A stretch of DNA of 64,000 bases from Flavobacterium pectinovorum (GCF_022802975.1 NZ_JAFEVZ010000008.1:1-64000), one strand, 5' to 3'. Positions 36,510 to 45,899 are shown, counted from the stretch's first letter. Translations and numbers: made by a program. The notes: generated by a model from the sequence alone, not told the origin.

Positions 36510-36572
36510 GATTGTGTAAGTGTTACGACTTTCGTCTGATTAATAATGATTTAGTTTAAATAATTGTGTAGA

Positions 36573-36788
36573 TTAGTTTTTAGAATTAGGAATATAAACT
36601 TCATCTTCCAATGCAGTAATTAATCCGGTAACCAAGAGCGAAAGTCCAACGCCAATAAGCCCTCCCGTTTGAGGATTTTTACCAAGGTGATTTGCAATTG
36701 CCATTCCTGCGGCAGCAGATGTAGATATAATGGTACTTAAATTAGTAAAGTCCATTTCGGTGTTTTGCTTTTTAAAAAGATTTTTCAT
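36573..36788 (-). CDS. Small glycine-rich membrane protein of the WYL/GTPase module
   Basis: About 71 residues from the ATG at 36788; the frame is open to 36824. A short basic N-terminus (MKNLFKKQ) is followed by two hydrophobic, glycine- and alanine-rich stretches (TIISTSAAAGMAIANHL, GGLIGVGLSLLVTGLITAL). It may form a hairpin in the membrane. I recognise no family. It is the first gene after the shared operator (36830-36849). Confidence 0.55.
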   Translation of the reverse strand: MKNLFKKQNTEMDFTNLSTIISTSAAAGMAIANHLGKNPQTGGLIGVGLSLLVTGLITALEDEVYIPNSKN

Positions 36789-36812
36789 GATACTTGTTTT
36801 AAATTTAGGCTG

Positions 36813-36849
36813 TAAAAATATCATTCGTTACTGCCAATTTGTGTCAGTG
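36813..36849 (-). promoter_or_regulatory. Promoter and shared operator of the small membrane-protein operon
   Basis: ACTGCCAATTTGTGTCAGTG (36830-36849) matches the 20-mer at 39033-39052 upstream of the GTPase at 16 of 20 positions. A -7-like box (TATTTTTA on the minus strand, 36813-36820) lies 9 bases from the 20-mer, the same spacing as at the GTPase promoter. Confidence 0.6.
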
Positions 36850-36866
36850 TTAGATAAAGCCAAAGC

Positions 36867-36899
36867 GACAGTAATTGTCAGTTTGTTTTTCTATTTTTG
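36867..36899 (+). promoter_or_regulatory. Promoter of the WYL regulator with a related operator half
   Basis: GACAGTAATTGTCAGT (36867-36882) contains GACA/TGTC inverted arms and the TTGTCAGT core shared with 39044-39051. TATTTTTG (36892-36899) fits the -7 box and lies 4 bases before the ATG, implying a very short leader. Confidence 0.5.
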
Positions 36900-36903
36900 A
36901 AGT

Positions 36904-37824
36904 ATGAAAAATGAAAACAAAGAGCATAAACCTCTTAACTCAACACAGGTAGCACAAACCAGTATTTTGATTGATACCTTAACTAAAAGACCTTATCAAA
37001 AAATAGGACAATTAGTTATAAAGTTAGGTATTACAAAACCCAAGATTAGTGATCGCACTTTTTATAGACTTATTGATAAATTATTTATTATTTATGGAAT
37101 AAAAATTACATTTGATTATAAAATTGGGGGGTATTTTATTGACGAAAAAGAAAGTAGTAATACGGAATCTTTTTTAAGTCATATTGAGATATTGGCATCA
37201 GCTGAGCTTTTTACTTCTAATTTTGAAGATAAAATAAATCCACTTTCTTTAATTGAATTTGAAACAAAGGCTATAACGGCATCTATTCACAATTTTAAAA
37301 TTGTTTTAAAAGCTATTCAAAAAAGATTACCTATAAGTTTCATGCATGATAGTTTTTATCATCTTAAAAAAGAAGAGTATTTGCTTAAACCCTATTTCCT
37401 GAAACAATATCAGAACAGATGGTATGTAGTTGGCGAAACGGATAAAGGCTATCGAACTTTTGGAATTGACAGAATTGAAAATATCAAATTAGGGACTAAG
37501 AAGTTTAAAGCGAAAACTGACGAAGCAAAAGAGAAATTTAGAAATGTTATTGGGCTAAACTATGTTGATCATAAATTGCAAACTATAAAACTTTCATTTC
37601 ATTTCTCGCAAAAACCTTACGTACTTTCACTTCCTATACATCATTCTCAAAAAGAAATCAATATGGATAACGTAGATACTTTTGATATTGAATTATACAT
37701 TCATCCTAATTTTGAGTTCAGCCAGCAAGTTTTAAAATATGGAAGTTTGGTTAAGGTAATAGAACCAAAATGGCTGGCAGAAGAGATAAAAGAGGAGTTG
37801 AGGAAGGGGTTTGGGAATTATTGA
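36904..37824 (+). CDS. WYL-domain transcriptional regulator
   Basis: 306 residues. The N-terminal ~80 form a winged helix-turn-helix (LIDTLTKRPYQKIGQLVIKL, ISDRTFYRLIDKLFIIYGIK). The WYL domain spans about residues 140-230 (YLLKPYFLKQYQNRWYVVGE, GYRTFGIDRIENIKL), and a WCX-like C-terminal extension follows. WYL regulators respond to nucleic acids or nucleotides and often control defence or DNA-damage genes. It lies between the small membrane-protein genes and the GTPase, all of which carry similar upstream elements, so it is the obvious candidate regulator of the set. Confidence 0.9.
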   Translation: MKNENKEHKPLNSTQVAQTSILIDTLTKRPYQKIGQLVIKLGITKPKISDRTFYRLIDKLFIIYGIKITFDYKIGGYFIDEKESSNTESFLSHIEILASAELFTSNFEDKINPLSLIEFETKAITASIHNFKIVLKAIQKRLPISFMHDSFYHLKKEEYLLKPYFLKQYQNRWYVVGETDKGYRTFGIDRIENIKLGTKKFKAKTDEAKEKFRNVIGLNYVDHKLQTIKLSFHFSQKPYVLSLPIHHSQKEINMDNVDTFDIELYIHPNFEFSQQVLKYGSLVKVIEPKWLAEEIKEELRKGFGNY

Positions 37825-37831
37825 AAAAATA

Positions 37832-37863
37832 AAAGGTTCAACTTGTAATATAGTTGAACCTTT
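37832..37863. terminator. Bidirectional terminator between the WYL gene and the GTPase gene
   Basis: AAAGGTTCAACT (37832-37843) and AGTTGAACCTTT (37852-37863) form a perfect 12-base stem with an 8-base loop, between two convergent stops. Confidence 0.85.
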
Positions 37864-37868
37864 AAAGT

Positions 37869-38984
37869 TTATCGTGTTATTTCATCTTGACTTTTAATTA
37901 AAATTTCTCTTACGAGTGCCTCTGATTCTTCAATTAGATCACAACCAAAGCTATCTGTCATTTTGTATCCTATTCCTGCTGCTGCAATTTGCCCAACAAA
38001 TGGAATATATTTTAAGACTTCTTTAGACCCAATATTTACAGAAAGTCTTTTTAATAATATCATTATTCCTTCTCTAGCAATGAATTTGGTTGCATATTGC
38101 GCAACTTTTGCTTTAATGGCTGTAAAATTAGCAGTATTCCCCATTCTTTTCGATAGCTCATCAATACTCTTTTCATCTAATCCATATATATTTTGAATTT
38201 CCGTTGACATTTTTATTAAAATGGCAATGTCAAGCCCAATATCTAAACCTGGAATTGGGTTAATTCCATTTGCAGCAGCTGCATAAGCACCATAACTAAC
38301 AGCTTTTTGCGCAACAATACTTTTTTCTTTTAAAACTTGTTCATTTAAAGGTGCAACATCAGCTATAAAGCGCTGTTTTTTTATTCCTGACAAGTTGTGT
38401 TGTATATCGATCAATAATTTTGACAAATCCATTTTTAAGGGTTCTCTGGAAGAAGTCAAATAAATACCTTTAATGTCAATATTTCCAATATTGCTTTTAA
38501 TGTCATTTTTTACTTTTTCAAAGACTTCATATTCAGTCAAGTTATCGTCGTGCATTCCATCATTAATTGATGTGTCCATTTTTGTGCGAACTACATAAAC
38601 AGGTCTTCCAATTCTAATCATTTCTTTAATTAGCCAAACATCATTTTCGTAAAAACGATTTGCGGTTACAACAATTACAGCGTCAAAGCTTTCTAAATTG
38701 CAATTTTCTAAATAAGTTTTAATCGGAAATTTTTCCGTACCGCAACCAGGTAAATCTGAAAAATGAATACCATTGCTGACATACTTTTTAATATTCAAAG
38801 TTGTCTCGGTAATTCCTACTTCTGCTACTTTTCGTCCAATAATAGCATTAATTAATGAAGATTTTCCGGCTCCACTTTGTCCGGATATTGCTATATTTAC
38901 TGTTGCATTTTTTATTGAATCATATTCTTTTTTTAAATTTTCAATAATTTCAGAAATACTCAGGTTTTCAAATACTGTTTCCAT
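37869..38984 (-). CDS. Interferon-inducible-GTPase-like (IRG) protein with a membrane-associated C-terminus
   Basis: 371 residues. G1 is GQSGAGKS (35-42), G3 is DLPG (77-80, in SDLPGCGTEKFP), and G4 is TKMD (134-137). The stretch YLENCNLESFDAVIVVTANR, then FYENDVWLIKEMIRIGRPVY and VVRTKMD, closely follows the IRG pattern (YL..., RF.ENDAxLAKEI, VRTKxD). The C-terminal half has hydrophobic Ala/Gly-rich segments (AYAAAANGINPIPGLDIGLD, YIPFVGQIAAAGIGYKM), so it may bind or insert into membranes. In animals IRG proteins disrupt pathogen vacuoles; the bacterial role is unknown. It shares an operator with the small membrane-protein operon. Confidence 0.85.
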   Translation of the reverse strand: METVFENLSISEIIENLKKEYDSIKNATVNIAISGQSGAGKSSLINAIIGRKVAEVGITETTLNIKKYVSNGIHFSDLPGCGTEKFPIKTYLENCNLESFDAVIVVTANRFYENDVWLIKEMIRIGRPVYVVRTKMDTSINDGMHDDNLTEYEVFEKVKNDIKSNIGNIDIKGIYLTSSREPLKMDLSKLLIDIQHNLSGIKKQRFIADVAPLNEQVLKEKSIVAQKAVSYGAYAAAANGINPIPGLDIGLDIAILIKMSTEIQNIYGLDEKSIDELSKRMGNTANFTAIKAKVAQYATKFIAREGIMILLKRLSVNIGSKEVLKYIPFVGQIAAAGIGYKMTDSFGCDLIEESEALVREILIKSQDEITR

Positions 38985-39015
38985 TTTTTTGTTTTAAAGA
39001 TTAATAATTAATTCG

Positions 39016-39052
39016 CAAATGTAATTTGTCAAACTGTCAATTCTTGTCAGTC
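39016..39052 (-). promoter_or_regulatory. Promoter and shared operator of the GTPase gene
   Basis: The minus strand reads TACATTTG at 39016-39023 (a perfect -7 box). The 20-mer ACTGTCAATTCTTGTCAGTC (39033-39052) lies 9 bases beyond it and matches 36830-36849. TGTCA occurs three times (39027, 39035, 39045) in the -33 region. This fits a repressor site. Confidence 0.65.
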
Positions 39053-39255
39053 CTAAATTATTTTAGATACAGGAATAGAGTTCCTCATTAAACGGGAGAT
39101 ACTCGAATTTCTGTACAACAGTATTTGCAATAAAAATTACAAGATTTTGTTTATGGGTTATTCTTCAAAAATAAATCATCACTAATTCCCTAATGGTTTT
39201 ACCTTATAAACACCAATAAATTTAACATGAAACGATTCTTTTGGTTTATAAACAA

Positions 39256-39288
39256 AAAAGCACTCGTTAAATGTTAACAAGTGCTTTT
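39256..39288 (-). terminator. Terminator of the two-component operon
   Basis: AAAAGCACT (39256-39264) and AGTGCTTTT (39280-39288) pair, and GTTAA/TTAAC extend the stem inside after one mismatch. It follows the sensor kinase stop. Confidence 0.75.
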
Positions 39289-39307
39289 CAATAAAGAGTA
39301 TAATATA

Positions 39308-42304
39308 TTAAACCAGTAACAAAATTGTTACAGTTGTACCCTGATTTTCTGTAAAGGCAATTTCGATTGAATCGGTTTTTAAATCCTGCAAAAGAGAAAG
39401 ACGTTCTTTTGTTAACTGAATTCCTTTTGATTGGTGTAGTTTGCTTTTTTTAGCAGCATTTAAACTCATTCCGTTATCTATGATTTTGCATTCCAGAATA
39501 TTTTCTGAAATCAATTGAAAGGAAATAATCAATTTTGGGGCAATACTAGATTCGTTGAAAGCGTGAACAAAAACATTCTCAACAAAAGGTTGCAAAAGCA
39601 TTGTCGGGATTTTTGTAAAACAAGTATCGACTTCTTTAGAAATTTTAATTTCAAAATCTATCCGATTATCAAAACGCATATTTTCGATTGTAATATAGGC
39701 TTCGAGATATTCTATTTCTTCGTCAATCGTAATCAATTGTTTGGATGAGTTTTCTAGTGTTTTTCGAATTAATTTTGAAAATTCGCTTATGTACAGCAAC
39801 GAGTTATCAATATCGTTGCTTATTATAAAATCCTGAATAGCATTCATAGCATTAAAAGTAAAATGCGGATTCATTTGACTCAATAATGCTTCAAGTTTGG
39901 TTTCTGCAATACGACGCTGAATAATCATTTTTTCATTCGATTTTCTTTTTATTCGAATAAAAATATAAATCAAAACTCCAGATAAAATAGTAATAGCTAT
40001 CGTAATAAACCACCAGCTTAACCAAAAAGGAGGCTGGATTTTAATTTGCAGAATGCTGAAAAATCTTGATTTTCCGGCGTTCATATCAAAAACTTCAATG
40101 TCTAAATTATAGTTTCCGGAAGGAAGATAAGGCAAAAATAAATTCGTTTTTTCGCTGTAAGGGCTCCAGCGATTATTTTCGTTTAATCGATATCTGAATT
40201 TTAATTTGTTAGGAAATGAATGCCCTTTCGGAACAAAATCTATCGAAAAAGAATTGTGTTTATAATCTGAAATTAATTGTTTTGAATTGTATCTAAACCA
40301 TTTATATGCTGAAGGTTTTAACTGAATATTATTGATTGCTATTTTGTTGATTTCGATTTCCGAGACAGTTAATTGTGCGGTAATCAAACGGTTTAAATCT
40401 ATGTTGTAAAAACCTTTTTGCGTTCCTAGCCATAAGGTGTCGTCAAAAATTTGAGAAGTCGTAATCCTGCAATCTTTTAAACCTTGTTCTTTGTCAATTA
40501 GTCTTATAACGCCATCTTTATAAATATTGATCCCTTTTTCGGTACCTATCAAAATAAAATCTTTATAAGATTCCAGAAATAAAATAGTACTCCCGCTAAT
40601 CTGCTTTTTTGAAATCGTTTTTAGGACTTTAAAAGATTTGGAATCGTCAACAACGAAAACATCACCAAATTCTGCCGCTAAAATGAGCTGTCCTTTGTTG
40701 TTTTTTGTAATGTGTTTAAACTTTTTTTCTTTCCAGATTCCGTCTGCTAAATACGATTGAAATTGCCCATTTTTATACACATACAAACCATTAAAAACAG
40801 ATAAAAGATACGTTTTGTTTTTATTAGTTAGAATTTTTACGATGTATTGCGGTGTTTTTTTTTCGAACTTTGAATAATGAGTATTTTCCAGCGTTTTTAA
40901 ATTTTCATAAACGCGGGTTCCTGCATAAGTAATAGTTTCGATTAGTTTGTTATCGTACGTAAACCCAATTTTTAAACTATGTTTGGGTAAATAATTAATT
41001 AGTTTGTAATTTTCATCAATTTCAAAAATTCCGATGTTGCTATTAATCCAGAAAGAATTTTGATTTTTTACAATTTCATAAAACTCAATTTCATTTGCCG
41101 GAATATCAAAATTCAATTCAAAATCTCTTGATTCTGCTGATTGTTTACTTAATATGTTTTTTCCTTTTTTGTAAAAACTCATTTCAGTTTTCTTAAAATC
41201 TTCGAGTGAAATTGATTTTACAATTTGCTGTTTTGAGTTTAGAACTTTGATTCCTCTTTTTTCTAAAATTAATTTATGATTATTGAAATTTTCAAAATCA
41301 ATAATAGATGTATTTTCAAAAGAATTGTAGTTGATAATTTGATTTAATCTTACCTGATAAATTCCATTGTTGTTTGAACCCACATAAAGTATGTCATTAA
41401 AGTGATCGTAGACAACATTTAGTAATACTTTAGAATCAATTCCGTACGCAACAGAAACATCCGTCATCTTATTTTCTTCAATTGTATAAAGTCCTCCGTC
41501 AGGCGTATATACACCCCAAGCCGCAGCAAAAATGGTATGTCTTTTGTCTTTTGCAAATTGCCAGACAAAAGATTTTCCAAAATTTACAGATGATTTGTCT
41601 CCTTTTGAGATTTTATTGAAGTCAAATTTGTTAATATGACCTTCATTTCCGCTATAAAGGGTTGAATCAAAGAGACCTAACGAATACGAATTTTTATGCA
41701 AAATGACAGGTATAATACGAGGAATAACAGTTGATTCGTCAATTTTAAATAAACCTTGAAATGTAGAAGTAAAATATACTATACCATTATACGCAACAAA
41801 GGCTATAGAAATAAAATCTTCTTTATGTGCTGGTACTTTTGGAGTTATGAGTTTGTTTGTTTTAATGTCAATTATAGAAACGCCTTGTTCTGTACCAACA
41901 TAAACTTTGCCTTTATAAGGAAAAACTTTTCTTGTTTTGTTAGCCAGAAGTCCGTTTTTGGTTGTAAAAACCGTAAACTTTTTACCATCAAATTTACTTA
42001 CGCCGCCGCCATAACTGGCAAACCACATATTTCCGTCAGAATCTTCGTTAATATCCCAACAACTATTGTGGCCCAAACCGTTACTTTCGTCAATAGTGGT
42101 AAAAGTTCCGTTTTCCATTCTTGAAACGCCATTTTCAGTACCAATCCATAAAACATTTTTCGAATCTAAAAAAAGAGAACGAACCGCATTATTGGGCAAA
42201 CCATCTGAGGTTGTGAAATTTGTAGATGGAAAATATTGACCAAAAGTAAATGATGTAATAAAAAGAAAAAAGAGCTGAAAAAAAATCTTATTTGGTGATC
42301 GCAT
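39308..42304 (-). CDS. LytS-type sensor histidine kinase with a two-component propeller sensor domain
   Basis: About 998 residues from the ATG at 42304, which begins a signal peptide (to about TFGQ). The periplasmic part is a propeller of 'two-component regulator' repeats (TTSDGLPNNAVRSLFLDSKN, VLWIGTENGVSRME, MWFASYGGGVSKFDG), then a Y_Y_Y-type beta-sandwich (FRYRLNENNRWSPYSEKTN). One membrane helix (about WFITIAITILSGVLIYIFIR) leads to the His_kinase domain, with LSQMNPHFTFNAMNAIQDFI carrying the phospho-accepting His. Similar sensors monitor carbohydrate or stress signals. It overlaps the response-regulator gene by 17 bases. Confidence 0.9.
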   Translation of the reverse strand: MRSPNKIFFQLFFLFITSFTFGQYFPSTNFTTSDGLPNNAVRSLFLDSKNVLWIGTENGVSRMENGTFTTIDESNGLGHNSCWDINEDSDGNMWFASYGGGVSKFDGKKFTVFTTKNGLLANKTRKVFPYKGKVYVGTEQGVSIIDIKTNKLITPKVPAHKEDFISIAFVAYNGIVYFTSTFQGLFKIDESTVIPRIIPVILHKNSYSLGLFDSTLYSGNEGHINKFDFNKISKGDKSSVNFGKSFVWQFAKDKRHTIFAAAWGVYTPDGGLYTIEENKMTDVSVAYGIDSKVLLNVVYDHFNDILYVGSNNNGIYQVRLNQIINYNSFENTSIIDFENFNNHKLILEKRGIKVLNSKQQIVKSISLEDFKKTEMSFYKKGKNILSKQSAESRDFELNFDIPANEIEFYEIVKNQNSFWINSNIGIFEIDENYKLINYLPKHSLKIGFTYDNKLIETITYAGTRVYENLKTLENTHYSKFEKKTPQYIVKILTNKNKTYLLSVFNGLYVYKNGQFQSYLADGIWKEKKFKHITKNNKGQLILAAEFGDVFVVDDSKSFKVLKTISKKQISGSTILFLESYKDFILIGTEKGINIYKDGVIRLIDKEQGLKDCRITTSQIFDDTLWLGTQKGFYNIDLNRLITAQLTVSEIEINKIAINNIQLKPSAYKWFRYNSKQLISDYKHNSFSIDFVPKGHSFPNKLKFRYRLNENNRWSPYSEKTNLFLPYLPSGNYNLDIEVFDMNAGKSRFFSILQIKIQPPFWLSWWFITIAITILSGVLIYIFIRIKRKSNEKMIIQRRIAETKLEALLSQMNPHFTFNAMNAIQDFIISNDIDNSLLYISEFSKLIRKTLENSSKQLITIDEEIEYLEAYITIENMRFDNRIDFEIKISKEVDTCFTKIPTMLLQPFVENVFVHAFNESSIAPKLIISFQLISENILECKIIDNGMSLNAAKKSKLHQSKGIQLTKERLSLLQDLKTDSIEIAFTENQGTTVTILLLV

Positions 42305-43043
42305 CAATAAGCTCTTTTTTATTGAATGATTTGTCTGAAACAGGAATTTCATCGCCGGAAGTCATTTCTAAAATATAATCGTCAGATTTGAAATTCTTAA
42401 CATATTCGGCATTGATCAAATAGCTTCGGTGTACTTTTAAAAATCGAATTTCAGATGCTAATAATTCACATACTTCTTTAAATGATTTTGAAGTATGATG
42501 CAGCGATTCTTTAGTGTGAATAATGGTATAAGATCCATCAGATTTACAAAAAATGATTTGATTTACATGAATTACTTCAAAACCTGTTTTGGTAGGAAAT
42601 GCAATTCTTTGTTTTGCAGATGTTGGCTGATTTAAATTTTCAGCCAGTAACTGATATCGGTTTAAGTTGAGTTTGATTTCTAAAACAGATTCAAGTCTGT
42701 TAATTGCAGTTTTAAAGTCTTGTACATCAATTGGTTTCACCAGATAATCTAAGGCACTTTTGCGAATTGCTTCGATCGCAAATTCTTTATGAGCCGTTGT
42801 AAAAATGATTTCAAACGGAATATTTTCATATTTAGAAAGCAATTCAAAACCATTTTCATCGGGCATCTGAATATCCAGAAAAACAAGGTCTGGTGTGTTC
42901 TTTTTTATTGAAATTAAAGCTGAAGAAACAGAATTACACTCATCAACGATTTCGATTTTATCTGTGAAATATCTATTGCATAATTTTTTCAGAAAACTAC
43001 GTGCATGAGATTCATCATCAACAATAATGGCTTTAATTTTCAT
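42288..43043 (-). CDS. LytTR-family response regulator
   Basis: 251 residues. The receiver domain has Asp9/Asp10 and the phospho-acceptor Asp57 (LVFLDIQMPD), with Lys in LDYLVKPI. The C-terminal LytTR DNA-binding domain starts around RIAFPTKTGFEVIHVNQIIF and includes LPSEIRFLKVHRSYLIN-like residues (FLKVHRSYLINAEYVKNFKS). It is the partner of the kinase that follows and overlaps it. Targets are unknown; LytTR sites were not located. Confidence 0.93.
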   Translation of the reverse strand: MKIKAIIVDDESHARSFLKKLCNRYFTDKIEIVDECNSVSSALISIKKNTPDLVFLDIQMPDENGFELLSKYENIPFEIIFTTAHKEFAIEAIRKSALDYLVKPIDVQDFKTAINRLESVLEIKLNLNRYQLLAENLNQPTSAKQRIAFPTKTGFEVIHVNQIIFCKSDGSYTIIHTKESLHHTSKSFKEVCELLASEIRFLKVHRSYLINAEYVKNFKSDDYILEMTSGDEIPVSDKSFNKKELIDAITK

Positions 43044-43097
43044 GGTTAAAAATTTGAATTATAATCCTTTCAGGTTTTTAATTTGAAAGGATTAATT

Positions 43098-44051
43098 TTA
43101 GCGTTTTCTTTTTCGGGTTGCCATATATTCTTCAATAGCTTCTTTAGTAGTGTACCAGTTTCTGCCTTCTTTATAAGCATCAATTTTTCCGGTTCTGGCT
43201 AATAAGCTAACATATTCCTGACCGTACGGAGTTTGTGGTTCGCTAACAATATCAGAGATTTTTTGATAATCATAAACGCTTCCTGGCATTGCGCTTAAAT
43301 AAATATTTAAAGTTCGCTCTAAAGCCTGGCACATCAAAAGTGTTAGTTTCTGATAATGACCATTATTTGCCTGATTGAGCGCTTCATAATATTTTTTCCT
43401 GTCATTTTTAAGAATAATAGCAGGCGGAAAACCACAACGCATTAATAACAGATTCATACTCAAACGAACTGTTCTGCCGTTACCATCAAAAAAAGGATGT
43501 ATCCATACCAGTTTGTGATGATAAATTGTAGCGAGTTCTATATCATTTAAATGAAGTGGATTTGTATTAATAAAATCAATCAGTTCATCCAGATAATCTG
43601 AAACTTTGTTGGCATTTGGAGGCATAAAATTAGCTCCTGAAATTCTAACGCCTCCATTTCGTAATCGTCCTGCAAAATCATCTTCGATAGAACGCAAAAC
43701 TAATCCGTGGATCGAAAGAATATCAATACTTCTAAGTTTGTAACTGTCATCTACTATCGAATACAAATAATCAATTGCTTTGTCATGATTATGGGTTTCA
43801 AAATGTTCTCGAAGCGATTTTCCTTTTATCGTTATTCCTTCCTGAATTACCATTTGGGTTTCTCTCAGACTCATCGTATTTCCTTCAATACTGTTTGAGT
43901 TGTATGTCCATTCTAAAGATAAACTTTCGCGAATTTTATGTAAAGCAATATTGGGCAATGGTCTGCTGTTTTGCAAATCCTGCCTTTTTTGATACAATCT
44001 GTCAAAAGTTGATTGAAATTCAGCTCTATATGTTAAGTCTATATCCCACAT
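43098..44051 (-). CDS. Fic-domain protein with N-terminal inhibitory motif
   Basis: 317 residues. The Fic motif HPFFDGNGRTVR (185-196) is complete, predicting AMP or other nucleotidyl transfer to a protein Ser/Thr/Tyr. The class II inhibitory motif SNSIEGN (Ser52, Glu56, Gly57) lies N-terminal to it, so the enzyme should be self-inhibited. The C-terminus (residues about 260-317) looks like a winged-helix or helix-turn-helix tail ending in RKRKR. It has no antitoxin-like neighbour, so it is a stand-alone regulated Fic enzyme rather than a toxin pair. Confidence 0.92.
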   Translation of the reverse strand: MWDIDLTYRAEFQSTFDRLYQKRQDLQNSRPLPNIALHKIRESLSLEWTYNSNSIEGNTMSLRETQMVIQEGITIKGKSLREHFETHNHDKAIDYLYSIVDDSYKLRSIDILSIHGLVLRSIEDDFAGRLRNGGVRISGANFMPPNANKVSDYLDELIDFINTNPLHLNDIELATIYHHKLVWIHPFFDGNGRTVRLSMNLLLMRCGFPPAIILKNDRKKYYEALNQANNGHYQKLTLLMCQALERTLNIYLSAMPGSVYDYQKISDIVSEPQTPYGQEYVSLLARTGKIDAYKEGRNWYTTKEAIEEYMATRKRKR

Positions 44052-44114
44052 TACACTCCAAAGATACTTCTTAATATCGGATAAATCAAAAAAAACAACT
44101 ATCCGATATTAAAT

Positions 44115-45899
44115 TTATTCAATTGTCATTGAACGGAGTTTGGTTCTGTAGGCTTCAAGTGCTATAGATTTGGAAATGAAGCCATAATATTTATCATTTC
44201 GTATAACGGGAAGAAATGCCGATTTAGATTTTTCGAACTTACTCATTACAATTTCCATACTGTCAAAAGAATAAATGATAGCTGGAGGAGTCTTCATTAC
44301 ATCTTTGATTTGAGTGTATTTAACCCGATAAGTATTAAAGATAATTTCACGAATATGATTAAAATGCACAATACCAACGAGTTTTTTTTCATTGTTTACA
44401 ACAGCAAAAACTACCTGATTAGAATGTGATATAAGATCAACCAGTTTGCTTAAATTATCATCAGGATAAACGGTTAAATAATCGCACTGAATTATTGTTT
44501 CAATGTCTAAAGTCGAAAGGATATTAGAGTCTTTATTGCTAGTGAAAGCGTGACCTTTTTTGGCAAGTCCTTTTACATCAAGCGAATATTTTTCAAAACG
44601 TTTTGAAATTGCAAAACTTATCGAAGACACAATCATCAAAGGGATCATTAAGCTGTAACCGCCTGTTATTTCTGCGATTAAGAATATTGCTGTCAGAGGA
44701 GCATGAAATAATCCACTCAATATTCCTGCCATACCAACCATAGTAAAATTAGTAATAGGTAATTTTGACAATCCAATGAGTGTAATAAATTTTGAAAAGA
44801 AATAACCTAAATAGGAGCCTAAAAACAAAGATGGGGCAAAATTTCCACCATTCCCGCCACTTCCTATTGTCAGTCCCGATGCAAATACTTTAATCATCAT
44901 TGTAGTTCCAACAAAAAGAAGCAAAATCCATTGATTATTTCTGAAGTCTTCAAATAAAGTATTGTCTAATAATTTTCCAGGATCAGTTTCTGATAAAGTC
45001 CTGATGCTTTCATAGCCTTCTCCAAAAAGAGTAGGAAAAATAAAAATAAGTAAAGCCAGAATTGAGGAACCGAATAATGCTTTTTGATAAGCATTCATTT
45101 TTAATTTCGAAAAGTAATGCTCGACTCTTTGAAAGTTTCGGGCATAGTAAACAGCCATAAATCCGGTCAATATTCCCAAAAGAACATAAAAAGGAATGTT
45201 ATGATAATCAAAAGCTTCTTGTTTTTTGAAAGATAGCAGAATGGTTTCATCTAATACAATGGCAGAAACCAAAGCACCGGTAGCTGCTGAAATCATAATA
45301 GGAGTGAAGGCAGAAATACTTACATCGACCAATAAAACTTCAATAGCAAAAAGAACTCCGGCGATAGGTGCGTTAAACGCAGCAGCAATTCCTGCTGCCA
45401 CACCACAGCCAATAAGTAAAGTTCTGTCTTTATAAGGTAATTTATAGTTTTGTGCGAAATTTGATCCAAAGGCTGCTCCTGTAATTACAATTGGACTTTC
45501 AAGACCGGCTGAACCTCCTAAACCAACAGTTAATGAACTCGTAACGATTTGAGCATACATTTGTTTTTTAGGAATGATACTGGCTTTCTTGGCTACTGCA
45601 TATAATATTTGAGAAGTTCCTTTTTCAATACTTCCGTTTAATATTCTATTGACAACAAAAACGGTAAGTACAATTCCGATAATTGGAAAAATACTGGGAA
45701 TGAAACTTAGTTTTAAAATGTCATTGACATATGTAGCAAAAGAAAAAACACTATGGGCAAAAGTTTTTAAAACAATTACTGCAAATGAACAAGATATACC
45801 TATTAAAACACTTGATAAAAAAATAAACTGCTTTGGAGTCATTAAGGATTGAGCCAAAGAAATAATACTTTCTAATTTTCTAAAATATTTATTAAGCAT
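44115..45899 (-). CDS. ClC-type chloride channel/transporter with C-terminal CBS domains
   Basis: 594 residues. About ten membrane segments form the ClC fold; GGSAGLESPIVITGAAFGSN includes the gating Glu (GLESP for the usual GKEGP), and GSGGNGGNFAPSLFLG is the late filter motif. Residues about 450-580 form a pair of CBS domains (DIETIIQCDYLTVYPDDNLS, VMKTPPAIIYSFDSMEIVMS-like), which usually bind adenine nucleotides. It probably exchanges Cl- for H+ or fluoride-like anions. Monocistronic, between the Fic gene and the AcpH-like gene. Confidence 0.92.
   Translation of the reverse strand: MLNKYFRKLESIISLAQSLMTPKQFIFLSSVLIGISCSFAVIVLKTFAHSVFSFATYVNDILKLSFIPSIFPIIGIVLTVFVVNRILNGSIEKGTSQILYAVAKKASIIPKKQMYAQIVTSSLTVGLGGSAGLESPIVITGAAFGSNFAQNYKLPYKDRTLLIGCGVAAGIAAAFNAPIAGVLFAIEVLLVDVSISAFTPIMISAATGALVSAIVLDETILLSFKKQEAFDYHNIPFYVLLGILTGFMAVYYARNFQRVEHYFSKLKMNAYQKALFGSSILALLIFIFPTLFGEGYESIRTLSETDPGKLLDNTLFEDFRNNQWILLLFVGTTMMIKVFASGLTIGSGGNGGNFAPSLFLGSYLGYFFSKFITLIGLSKLPITNFTMVGMAGILSGLFHAPLTAIFLIAEITGGYSLMIPLMIVSSISFAISKRFEKYSLDVKGLAKKGHAFTSNKDSNILSTLDIETIIQCDYLTVYPDDNLSKLVDLISHSNQVVFAVVNNEKKLVGIVHFNHIREIIFNTYRVKYTQIKDVMKTPPAIIYSFDSMEIVMSKFEKSKSAFLPVIRNDKYYGFISKSIALEAYRTKLRSMTIE

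Larger units (their letters stand above)
38985..39307. other. Intergenic region between the GTPase and the sensor kinase
   Basis: Besides the GTPase promoter (39016-39052) and the kinase terminator (39256-39288), I see nothing that supports a gene. Confidence 0.5.

Noticed and set aside
43098..44051. Fic/Phd toxin-antitoxin pair
   Set aside because: No small antitoxin gene adjoins; the inhibitory helix is built in.
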